DNA of 20,808 bases from JBECKR01 sp040235415 (GTDB lineage: Bacteria; Acidobacteriota; Polarisedimenticolia; Polarisedimenticolales; Polarisedimenticolaceae): positions 1 through 20,808 of the forward strand of contig JBECKR010000213.1 in assembly GCA_040235415.1 (NCBI GenBank), given 5' to 3'. The position numbers and the translations under genes were made by a program. The notes under the pieces were generated by a model. The model did no database searches, was not told the DNA's origin, and worked only from the letters and a program-made list of their open reading frames with translations. This document shows positions 7,588 to 13,939 of this stretch, in pieces (position 1 is the first letter of the stretch; the number at the start of each line of letters is the position of its first letter).

Positions 7588-8373
7588 GTGGGCTCAGACG
7601 ATCAGCGTCCGGACGCGGTCCCGACGGGACCCTCGACGCGGGGCGACGCCGATCCGCCGCCCGACGTCGAGAGCTTCATCGAGCGCGCCCTCGCGTACGT
7701 GCCGAGCGTGGCGCGGCGCTACCTCGGGTGCGGGCTCCCGTTCGACGAGCTGCTCGCGGCGGGCAACCTCGGCCTCGTCGAGGCCGCCCTGCGGTTCGAT
7801 CCCGAGCGCGGCGTGCGCTTCGTGACGTACGCCGACTGGTGGATCCGGAAGACGATCCTCAAGGCGATCCAGGAGCAGAGCGGCCCGGTTCGGCTCCCGC
7901 GGTATCGCCGCGAGCGCCTGCGGCTGCTCCATGCGCTCAGGGCGGAGCTCCGGGCGGCTTACGGCCGGGAACCGAGCGACGACGAGGTCGCCGCCGCCGG
8001 CGGGATGTCGCGACGCGAGATCCGGCGGCTCGACGACCTGACTCGCGCGGCCGTCTCGCTCGAGGAGCCGTCGGGCGACGGAGCTCGCAGCGTCTCGGAC
8101 ACGCTCGCGTCGCACGACGCCGAGACGGATCCCGAGTCGTTCATCGACGAGGACTATCACCTCCACGTCCGCCGCCTGCTCGGGGACCTCGAGCCTCGCG
8201 AGCGGCTCGTCCTGATGTTGCGCTTCGGGTTCCTGGGTAGCGACCCGATGACCCTGCGCGAGCTCGGGCGCCACCTCGGGTTGAGCCGCGAGCGCGTCCG
8301 GCAGATCGAGCTACGCGCGCTGCGGCGGTTACGGGAACTGCTCGAGGACGCCGGTCCCTCGGGGGCGGGTTGA
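7588..8373 (+). CDS. Alternative RNA polymerase sigma-70 family factor (no region 1)
   Basis: From GTG 7588 the protein has 261 residues: region 2 (about 28-105, with YVPSVARRYLGCGLPFDELL, GNLGLVEA and FVTYADWWIRK), region 3 (about 106-160, ending VSLEEP) and region 4 (about 190-252, with LEPRERLVLMLRFGF and the helix-turn-helix TLRELGRHLGLSRERVRQIE). It has no region 1.1 or clear 1.2, so it is a group 2/3 factor rather than the main RpoD. In the -10-reading helix, RpoD has Gln and Thr contacting the upstream base of the -10; here Lys88 and Leu91 stand at those places, so promoter preference is probably altered. GGAGG lies only 2 nt before GTG 7588; an in-frame GTG at 7552 is the alternative. 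RpoS- or SigB/RpoH-like roles cannot be separated by eye. Confidence 0.85.
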   Translation: MGSDDQRPDAVPTGPSTRGDADPPPDVESFIERALAYVPSVARRYLGCGLPFDELLAAGNLGLVEAALRFDPERGVRFVTYADWWIRKTILKAIQEQSGPVRLPRYRRERLRLLHALRAELRAAYGREPSDDEVAAAGGMSRREIRRLDDLTRAAVSLEEPSGDGARSVSDTLASHDAETDPESFIDEDYHLHVRRLLGDLEPRERLVLMLRFGFLGSDPMTLRELGRHLGLSRERVRQIELRALRRLRELLEDAGPSGAG

Positions 8374-8385
8374 GGTCGCGCCGTC

Positions 8386-8414
8386 TTGCCGGGCGATGCG
8401 GGCGGTGCGAGAAT
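8386..8414 (+). promoter_or_regulatory. Candidate promoter of the TPR-zincin gene
   Basis: TTGCCG (8386-8391), a 17-nt spacer and GAGAAT (8409-8414), preceded by TGC, form a reasonable sigma-70 promoter. The start would be near 8421, only about 5 nt before ATG 8426, leaving no room for a ribosome-binding site. The message would be almost leaderless. Confidence 0.45.
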
Positions 8415-8425
8415 CGCCGCGCCCC

Positions 8426-9244
8426 ATGGACGATCACGACGACATCCGGAGCCTGGAGTCGATCCTCGACGCGTTCGACGCGGACGATCCCGGTCGGGCC
8501 CTGCGCCTCGCTCGCGAGCTCCTCGTGAGCTCCGAGGAGGAGGACCCGGTGCTGCACTTCTTGGCCGGGCGCGCGCTCTTGGAGCTCGACCGCGCCGACG
8601 AGGCTGCCGAACAGCTGGCCCGCGCGGTCGCTCTCGATCCTGACGACGCCGACTACCGCTCCGAACTGGCGGTCGCGCTGTTCCGGTGTTGCCGGTTCGA
8701 CGAGGCCGAAGCCGAAGTCGGCCGCGCGCTCGACGCGGACCCCGCCCGGGCCGAGGACCACGAGCTCCTCGGGATGCTGCGCGAGCGTCAGGGACGCCTC
8801 GCCGACGCCGACCGCCACTTCCGCGAGGCCGCGAGGCTCGACCCCGACGATCACGCGGTCCCCTTCCGGCTTCCCCCCTCCGAGTTCGAACGGGTCGTGC
8901 TCCGTGCCGCGGAGCGCCTGCCGGAGGAGTTCCGCCGCCACCTCGACGACGTCGCCGTGACCGTCGAGCCGGTGCCGCCGGACGAGGTGCTGACCGAGGT
9001 CGATCCGCCGATGGACCCGGGCGACCTCCTGGGGCTGTTCGTCGGCGTCGCGCTTCCGGACCGCGTCCACGACGGACCGGGCGGGGACCTCCCGCCTCGA
9101 ATCCTGCTGTTCCAGCGCAACCTCGAGCGCTACGCGGCGTCGGAAGGGGACCTCGAGGAGCAGATCGCGATCACGCTGTACCACGAGCTCGGACACTACC
9201 TCGGGCTCGACGAGGAAGAGCTGGAGCGGATCGACCTCGGCTAG
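8426..9244 (+). CDS. TPR-repeat protein fused to a zincin-type metallopeptidase domain
   Basis: The 272-residue protein has two parts. Residues about 10-150 contain three or four tetratricopeptide-like units (for example FLAGRALLELDRADEAAEQLARAV in shortened form: AGRALLELDRADEA, ALFRCCRFDEAEAE, GMLRERQGRLADAD). The C-terminal half (about 160-265) resembles the small zincin family once called DUF1025 (PF06262): FERVVLRAAERLPEEF, DLLGLFVG, PRILLFQRNLE, and the zinc motif HELGHYLGL (His253, Glu254, His257) followed by DEEELE. The family is usually a stand-alone protein of about 120 residues with unproven protease activity. The TPR part probably selects a partner protein. There is no signal peptide, so it is cytoplasmic. 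Its TAG stop overlaps that of moaE in a shared CTAG. Confidence 0.85.
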   Translation: MDDHDDIRSLESILDAFDADDPGRALRLARELLVSSEEEDPVLHFLAGRALLELDRADEAAEQLARAVALDPDDADYRSELAVALFRCCRFDEAEAEVGRALDADPARAEDHELLGMLRERQGRLADADRHFREAARLDPDDHAVPFRLPPSEFERVVLRAAERLPEEFRRHLDDVAVTVEPVPPDEVLTEVDPPMDPGDLLGLFVGVALPDRVHDGPGGDLPPRILLFQRNLERYAASEGDLEEQIAITLYHELGHYLGLDEEELERIDLG

Positions 9245-9675
9245 TCGCCGTTTCCGGTAGGCACGCGGTCCGGCCCCTCGATCCAGACCGCGCCACCCTC
9301 GAACGTCTCCTTCTTCCAGATCGGCGCGGTGCGCTTGAGCGCCTCGACGACGTGACGGCAGGCGTCGAACGCCGCGCTGCGATGCGCCGACGCGGCGGCG
9401 ACGGCGACCGAGGCCTCGCCGATCGCGAGCCGCCCGACGCGGTGCACGACGGCGATGCGAGACACTCCGAACCGCCGCACCGCCTCGTCGACGATCCGCC
9501 CGAGCTCGGCCGCCGCCATGGTCTCGTAGGCGTGGTACTCGAGCTCGACGACGCGGTGGCCGTCGTTATGGTCGCGCACGGTGCCGACGAACAGCGCCAC
9601 GGCACCGTCGGCATCGCCCCGGACGGCGTCGAGGAGCGCCTCGACGCGGATCGGTTCGGCCTGGAGTCGGACCAC
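9241..9675 (-). CDS. moaE: Molybdopterin synthase catalytic subunit MoaE
   Basis: The 144-residue protein matches MoaE in length and motifs: GAVALFVGTVRDHN near the start, LEYHAYETMA, VVHRVGRLAIGE, SAHRSAAFDACRHVVEALK, and the C-terminal APIWKKETFEGG, which holds the active-site lysines. With MoaD it converts cyclic pyranopterin monophosphate to molybdopterin by transfer of two sulfurs. It starts with GTG 9675, 3 nt after the moaD stop, so translation is coupled. Its stop shares CTAG with the convergent TPR-zincin gene. It is the last gene of the operon that begins at 11512. No moaA, moaC, mogA or moeA is in the window. Confidence 0.95.
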   Translation of the reverse strand: MVRLQAEPIRVEALLDAVRGDADGAVALFVGTVRDHNDGHRVVELEYHAYETMAAAELGRIVDEAVRRFGVSRIAVVHRVGRLAIGEASVAVAAASAHRSAAFDACRHVVEALKRTAPIWKKETFEGGAVWIEGPDRVPTGNGD

Positions 9676-9678
9676 GGC

Positions 9679-9927
9679 TCAGCCCCCGCTGACCGGCGGC
9701 AGGAACGCGACCTCCCGGACGCCCGCGAGCCGCCGGTCCCAGGTCGCGTACTCGAGGTCGCACGCCACGAGGGGGCGCCGCCGCAGACCGCCGAGGCCGG
9801 GGTGGCGCTCGAGCACCAGCGTCCAGAGGTCCTCGACGCGCGCGTCGTCCCCGATCTCGAGCGCCTCCGACGCGCGCCCGGCGCGATCGGCGAGCGAGGC
9901 GAAGTACCGGACCTCGACGGTGGTCAT
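9679..9927 (-). CDS. moaD: Molybdopterin synthase sulfur carrier subunit MoaD
   Basis: This 82-residue ubiquitin-fold protein begins VEVRYFASLADRAG and ends FLPPVSGG, the Gly-Gly tail that is adenylated and thiocarboxylated before giving sulfur to molybdopterin. The tail sits exactly at the stop, as expected. The ATG at 9927 overlaps the stop of the DHH phosphoesterase gene in ATGA, and moaE follows after 3 nt, so all three are likely translated as a coupled set. Family assignment rests on the tail and the adjoining moaE. Confidence 0.93.
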   Translation of the reverse strand: MTTVEVRYFASLADRAGRASEALEIGDDARVEDLWTLVLERHPGLGGLRRRPLVACDLEYATWDRRLAGVREVAFLPPVSGG

Positions 9928-10934
9928 GCCGCGGCGCCGTCGTTCTGGACGAGGGCGGTGGCTCGCGCCAGGACGGTCCGCACGACCTCCTCGAGCGGTC
10001 CCTCGGTCACGATTCCGGAGGCGTTGCGGTGCCCCCCGCCCCCGAACTCGCTGGCCAGACCGTGGACGTCGAGCGTTCCCTTCGACCGCAGGGAGACCTT
10101 CACGCGACCGCCGGGAAGCTCGCGGAACAGCGCCGCGATCCGGACCCCCTCGATCGCGAGCAGGGGCGTCGTCATCTCGGAGGTGTCGATGTCGCGACCG
10201 CCGTGGCGCTCGGACATCGCGAGCGGTATCCGGACCGACGCGATCGCGCCCCCCGCGTCGAGATCGAGCCCGGCGAGCGCGGCCCCGAGCAGCCGGGTGT
10301 ACTCCGGGGAGTTGCGCTCGTGGATGTGGCGGTAGCAGCGCGCCGGCTCCGCCCCCGCTTCGAGGAGCTCCGCGGCGACCCGCAGCGCATCGGGGCTCGT
10401 CGAGTTGAACCGGAAGAAGCCGGTGTCCGTGGCGAGTCCGACGAACAGCGCCTCCGCGGCGTTCGGCGCGGGGCGCCAGCCCCGTTCGCGAGCCAGCTCG
10501 TAGACCATCGCGGCCGTGGCGCACGAGCCGACGTCGAGGATGTTCTCGGCCCAGGGCGTGCCGCGGGTCGGATGGTGGTCGATGCACAGGGTGCGCGCCG
10601 CCGCCGCGAGCATCGGGCGCTCGAGCCGGCCGAGACGGTCCGGGGCGCTGTTGTCGAGCAGCACGAGCGCCGCGGCGTCGCGGATCAAGGGCTCGTCGCT
10701 CGCGGGATGGAAAACCCGGAAATCGAGCCCGGCGAGGTCGATCATCGACAGCGCTCGCGGCACGGGGTCGTGGCTGACCACCACCACCTCGCGGCCGGCC
10801 TCGCCGAGGTAGCGCGCGAGCCCGACCTGGCTGCCGAGCGCGTCGCCGTCCGGATGGACGTGAGTCACGATCACGAAGCGCGGGTGCGCGCCGACGAACC
10901 GACCGAACGTCCTGTGTGCCTCGGCGGAGATCAT
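9924..10934 (-). CDS. nrnA: DHH/DHHA1 phosphoesterase, NrnA-like (oligoribonuclease / pAp phosphatase)
   Basis: The 336-residue protein carries the DHH-family metal motifs: THVHPDGDALGS (25-31 core), LLDNSAPDR (Asp94), IDHHPT (119-121) and LATDTGFFRF (Asp170). A DHHA1 domain ends in GGGGHRNASG (298-307). NrnA proteins degrade short RNAs and pAp using Mn2+; some relatives hydrolyse cyclic dinucleotides, which cannot be excluded. The start at 10934 is 17 nt after the carbonic anhydrase stop, and the end overlaps moaD by 4 nt. Together with rny and the DEDDh exonuclease this gives three RNA- or nucleic acid-degrading enzymes in 8 kb. Confidence 0.9.
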   Translation of the reverse strand: MISAEAHRTFGRFVGAHPRFVIVTHVHPDGDALGSQVGLARYLGEAGREVVVVSHDPVPRALSMIDLAGLDFRVFHPASDEPLIRDAAALVLLDNSAPDRLGRLERPMLAAAARTLCIDHHPTRGTPWAENILDVGSCATAAMVYELARERGWRPAPNAAEALFVGLATDTGFFRFNSTSPDALRVAAELLEAGAEPARCYRHIHERNSPEYTRLLGAALAGLDLDAGGAIASVRIPLAMSERHGGRDIDTSEMTTPLLAIEGVRIAALFRELPGGRVKVSLRSKGTLDVHGLASEFGGGGHRNASGIVTEGPLEEVVRTVLARATALVQNDGAAA

Positions 10935-10951
10935 GGCACCCTCGAGCTGCC

Positions 10952-11512
10952 TCAGGGTCGGCCGGACGCGCGGCCGCCGAGCGGGCCCCCGCCGAGATCC
11001 CCGGCGAGGTACGAGCGGGCCGCGTCGACGTACGTCCGCACGCCGTCGAGGAACCGCCGGCGCAGCTCCGGCGGCACTTCGCCGCGGAGCTTCGCGGGAA
11101 CGCCGGCCGCGATCGCGCCGTCGGGGACCTCGAACCCCTCGAGCACGACGGCACCCGCCGCGACGAGCGCGCCGCGTCCGACCCGGCTGCCGCTCAGCAG
11201 CACCGCTCCCATCCCCACGACGGCGTCGTCGCCGAGCAGGCAGCCGTGGATGACGGCGCGGTGTCCCACGGTCACGCGGTCGCCGAGCACCGCGGGAAGC
11301 CCGCGATCGACGTGGATCACGGTGAGGTCCTGGACGTTCGTCTCCTCGCCGATCCGGATCGGCTCGAGGTCGCCGCGGAGGACGCATCCGTACCACACCG
11401 ACGAGCGCGCTCCGACCGACACGTCACCGACCACGACCGCGTCGGGGGCGACCCACACGGACGGATCGATCCGGAGGTTCGTGGGATGGAGCGCGCTCTC
11501 GCGGGACGTCAT
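10952..11512 (-). CDS. Gamma-class carbonic anhydrase-like left-handed beta-helix protein
   Basis: The 186-residue protein is built of hexapeptide repeats ([IV]G-x4 pattern, for example VVGDVSVGARSSVWYGC, GDRVTVGHRAV, GDDAVVGMGAVL). It carries the three zinc histidines expected of the gamma family (His67 in VIHVD, His84 in VGHRAV, His89 in IHGC) and the YGCVLRGDL motif of the YrdA/PaaY group. A trimer with interface metal sites would be expected, in the cytoplasm. Catalytic carbonic anhydrase activity is not proven for all members, so acyltransferase-like or metal-storage roles remain possible. It is the first gene of the four-gene operon running to moaE and has a strong upstream promoter. 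Confidence 0.88.
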   Translation of the reverse strand: MTSRESALHPTNLRIDPSVWVAPDAVVVGDVSVGARSSVWYGCVLRGDLEPIRIGEETNVQDLTVIHVDRGLPAVLGDRVTVGHRAVIHGCLLGDDAVVGMGAVLLSGSRVGRGALVAAGAVVLEGFEVPDGAIAAGVPAKLRGEVPPELRRRFLDGVRTYVDAARSYLAGDLGGGPLGGRASGRP

Positions 11513-11563
11513 CGTCGGGGAACCTCGGCGCGGTCCGGAGGAAGCCGGAGATCGAAGCGAATG

Positions 11564-11592
11564 AGCGTACTGTCGAGGTGCCGGGCTGTCAA
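11564..11592 (-). promoter_or_regulatory. Strong sigma-70 type promoter of the carbonic anhydrase-nrnA-moaDE operon
   Basis: On the minus strand, a perfect TTGACA (11592-11587), a 17-nt spacer and TACGCT (11569-11564) lie between the stop of the exonuclease gene and ATG 11512. The predicted start is near 11557, giving a leader of about 45 nt. No Shine-Dalgarno close to ATG 11512 stands out. Confidence 0.7.
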
Positions 11593-11609
11593 GCTCCGGC
11601 GGCGCCGCG

Positions 11610-12173
11610 TCAGCGGGCGGGCGAATCGAGCAGCCGCTGGAGGATCATCGCCTGGTAGTGCGCGTCGTAGTCTGCGCGGTGCATCTGGACCGGGTCCTGC
11701 GCCGGGAGGCCGAGCAGCAGCTCGAGGTTCTCCTTCGACGTCTCGTTCCAGGCGATTCCGAGGCGGCCCATCGCGAGACTCTTGCTGTCGATCGCCTTGT
11801 AGCCGAACGGGTTCTCGACCCCGAAGTGCCGGAAGTAGTAGTTCACGTACGCCCAGTCGAACACCGCGTTGTGCCCCACGAACACGGGTCGCTCGCTCGA
11901 CGGGTGGTTGCGGGTCTCGACCCACCCCCGCACCCGCGACATCGCCTCGAACGGGTCGAGGCCGTCGCGCCGCAGCCGCTCGGCGTCGAGGCCGCAGACC
12001 CTCATGGCGTCCGGATCGAAACCGGGGAACACCGGGCGCAGCTCGACGTAAAACGACTCGCCGAGCTGGTGCCGGCCGGACTCCGGGCGCACCACCGTGA
12101 TCCCGATCGACAGCAGGTTGTAGAGCGGGGGGACCGGGCCGGAGGCCTCGCAGTCCACGCAGAAGTACACCAT
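11610..12173 (-). CDS. DEDDh-type 3'-5' exonuclease
   Basis: This 187-residue DnaQ-fold protein has FCVDCEASGP (Exo I, Asp-Cys-Glu), GHNAVFDWAY (Exo II Asp) and HRADYDAHYQA (Exo III, His and Asp four residues apart), the complete DEDDh set. Its length fits a stand-alone exonuclease of the oligoribonuclease/RNase T/DnaQ-epsilon group; which nucleic acid it degrades cannot be told. The ATG at 12173 has no Shine-Dalgarno, but a TGCTATGGT box ends exactly 6 nt upstream, which suggests a leaderless message. An Omp85-like gene lies 43 nt upstream on the same strand. Confidence 0.88.
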   Translation of the reverse strand: MVYFCVDCEASGPVPPLYNLLSIGITVVRPESGRHQLGESFYVELRPVFPGFDPDAMRVCGLDAERLRRDGLDPFEAMSRVRGWVETRNHPSSERPVFVGHNAVFDWAYVNYYFRHFGVENPFGYKAIDSKSLAMGRLGIAWNETSKENLELLLGLPAQDPVQMHRADYDAHYQAMILQRLLDSPAR

Positions 12174-12179
12174 GCCCGG

Positions 12180-12188
12180 ACCATAGCA
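12180..12188 (-). promoter_or_regulatory. Extended -10 box placed for leaderless transcription of the exonuclease gene
   Basis: On the minus strand TGCTATGGT (12188-12180) contains TATGGT, with six bases between its last base and ATG 12173. With usual sigma-70 geometry the first transcribed base would be the A of the start codon. No -35 is evident. Confidence 0.5.
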
Positions 12189-12216
12189 CCTTTCGTGCGG
12201 GCCCGCGACGAGCCGA

Positions 12217-13851
12217 TCAGAACTCTCCGGCCGTTCGGACGACGACCTCGAGACCGCTCACGCCGACGCCGGAAACGAGCGGATACGCGACATCGATGTG
12301 GACCATGCTCCCGCGGTTGGAGCGGCTCGACGCGATCCGCAATCCGACTCCGACGTCGGCCAGCGTCCCGCCGAACGGACCCCGTCCACCTCCCGCGAAC
12401 CAGGAGTTGCCGACGTCGACGAACGCCGCGGCGCCGACGTACGCGAGGTGGAGCGGCTCCCAGTTGCTGTAGAACCGCTGCTCCAGCGTGAGCAGCCAGC
12501 TACGGTCGCCCTCGAGGTAACGAAGCGGGTAGCCTCGCAGGCCGTTCTCGCCGCCGAGCACGATCTGCCTCTCGGGGTCCAAGCGATACGCCGCGCCGAG
12601 GTCGAGCGCGACGTGGAACACGCCGCCGCCGCGCTCACGGTAGTCGTAGCGCGCGTCGGCGGACCCCAGGACGTTGTCGACACCTCCCTCCGGCCAGCGC
12701 CCCGACAGCGCTCCGGACCACTGCAGCATGCCGTGGTCGGCGAACACGCGGCCGTCCTCGTAGCCACCGTCCAGTACCGCGGCGGCGACGTCGGCACCGA
12801 GCCTCGGCGAAGACCATCCGAGGCGAAGGTGCACCCGGCGCCCGAAGTTGACGTCTTCGGTGCGGTTCAACTGATCGAGGTTGCGGAGCTTCGCGAAGCG
12901 TTCCTGGATCGAGGTGAAGCCGAGCCAAGGGTAGACGAGATAGCGGTCGGGCGGGAGCGGCCCGACGGGCGGCGTGAGGCGCGACGGCGCGAAGCGCTCG
13001 CGCTCCCTCGTCACTCCGACGGTGAAGCGCCGCGTCGTGTGATCGACGACGCCGCGCGACACCCCGGCCCAGACGGTCAGCGCGTCGGTGCGCTGGCGGA
13101 ACCGGTCTCGGACCTCGCCGAGCGCGTACAGCGTCTCCTCGCGGTCGTAGAGCAAGTACTCGCCCCCGACGGCGAACCGCGTCTCGAGGGAGAAGAAGGG
13201 ACGCGCGAGGTCCACGAACCGGCGCTCCCCGTCGCTGTTGTCCTCGTACCAAAGCTCCATGCGCTGGCGCGAGCCGAACAGGTTCGGGTCGCGATAGCGG
13301 TAGAGCACGGTGGTGCGGTCGACGTCCGTGGTCCGCCGCAGCGTGACGTCCTTTCCCGTGCCCAGGAAGTTCGAATCCTGCAGGCCGACTCGCGTCCGGT
13401 TCTTGCCGCCGGCGCGCCCGAACCCCACGCCTCCTTGAAGCGTCCAGACGTCGCGGGTGTCGACCTCGACGTCGACGCGGCCGTCGCGGACGGCGACCGC
13501 GCGAACCCGGGCGTCGTAGATGTACGGCTGCGCGCGCAGGTTCCGCTCCGTTTCGGCGAGCACGCGCGCCGAGTACGGATCCCCCGAGCGGAACAGCAGC
13601 AGGCTGCGGATCACGCCTACGCGGGTCCGGACGTGGACCTTGTTCGCGAGCCGGTAGAACGTCTTGTCCTGACCCGGTTGCTCGATGTCGAAGACCTCTC
13701 CCGGGCGGATCTCGATCCGGCCGATCACCGCGCCTTCGGCTTCGAGCGTCGCGGGATCCGGAAGCGGCGTCGCCTCGGACGAGGGCTCGGCCCGGATCGC
13801 CGCGACCGCCACGAGCACGAGCGGCACGACGGGCGACGCACGTCGCAGCAT
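12217..13851 (-). CDS. Omp85/BamA-TamA superfamily outer-membrane beta-barrel protein with one POTRA
   Basis: The 544-residue protein starts with a signal peptide (MLRRASPVVPLVLVAVAAIRA, cut to about residue 21). Residues about 42-134 resemble a single POTRA domain (LLLFRSGDPYSARVLAETER, then PYIYDARVRAV). The rest alternates short aromatic strands of a beta-barrel. Near the C-terminus, GGENGLRGYPLRYLEG carries the R-G-Y loop motif of Omp85 proteins. The last residue is Phe, the usual signal for insertion by the Bam machinery. True BamA has five POTRAs, so this is a shorter relative whose cargo is unknown. No ribosome site is visible; TATCCT lies 6 nt before ATG 13851. A longer open frame to 14187 overlaps the divergent gene and was not used. 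Confidence 0.82.
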   Translation of the reverse strand: MLRRASPVVPLVLVAVAAIRAEPSSEATPLPDPATLEAEGAVIGRIEIRPGEVFDIEQPGQDKTFYRLANKVHVRTRVGVIRSLLLFRSGDPYSARVLAETERNLRAQPYIYDARVRAVAVRDGRVDVEVDTRDVWTLQGGVGFGRAGGKNRTRVGLQDSNFLGTGKDVTLRRTTDVDRTTVLYRYRDPNLFGSRQRMELWYEDNSDGERRFVDLARPFFSLETRFAVGGEYLLYDREETLYALGEVRDRFRQRTDALTVWAGVSRGVVDHTTRRFTVGVTRERERFAPSRLTPPVGPLPPDRYLVYPWLGFTSIQERFAKLRNLDQLNRTEDVNFGRRVHLRLGWSSPRLGADVAAAVLDGGYEDGRVFADHGMLQWSGALSGRWPEGGVDNVLGSADARYDYRERGGGVFHVALDLGAAYRLDPERQIVLGGENGLRGYPLRYLEGDRSWLLTLEQRFYSNWEPLHLAYVGAAAFVDVGNSWFAGGGRGPFGGTLADVGVGLRIASSRSNRGSMVHIDVAYPLVSGVGVSGLEVVVRTAGEF

Positions 13852-13857
13852 TCCCCC

Positions 13858-13863
13858 AGGATA
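13858..13863 (-). promoter_or_regulatory. -10 box placed for leaderless transcription of the Omp85-like gene
   Basis: On the minus strand TATCCT (13863-13858) is followed by six bases and then ATG 13851, the same spacing as for the exonuclease gene. No -35 and no Shine-Dalgarno are seen. Confidence 0.4.
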
Positions 13864-13905
13864 GGCGATGAGCCGCGTCCGCGCCGCTCGCCGAGGCGGC
13901 CCGGC

Positions 13906-13914
13906 TGCTACACT
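13906..13914 (+). promoter_or_regulatory. Extended -10 promoter of the NamZ-like gene
   Basis: TGCTACACT holds an extended -10 (TACACT at 13909-13914). The start would be near 13921, giving a leader of about 19 nt that includes GGAGGG (13926-13931), spaced 8 nt from ATG 13940. No clear -35 is present. Confidence 0.5.
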
Positions 13915-13939
13915 TCGCGCTGTTCGGAGGGCCGCGACG

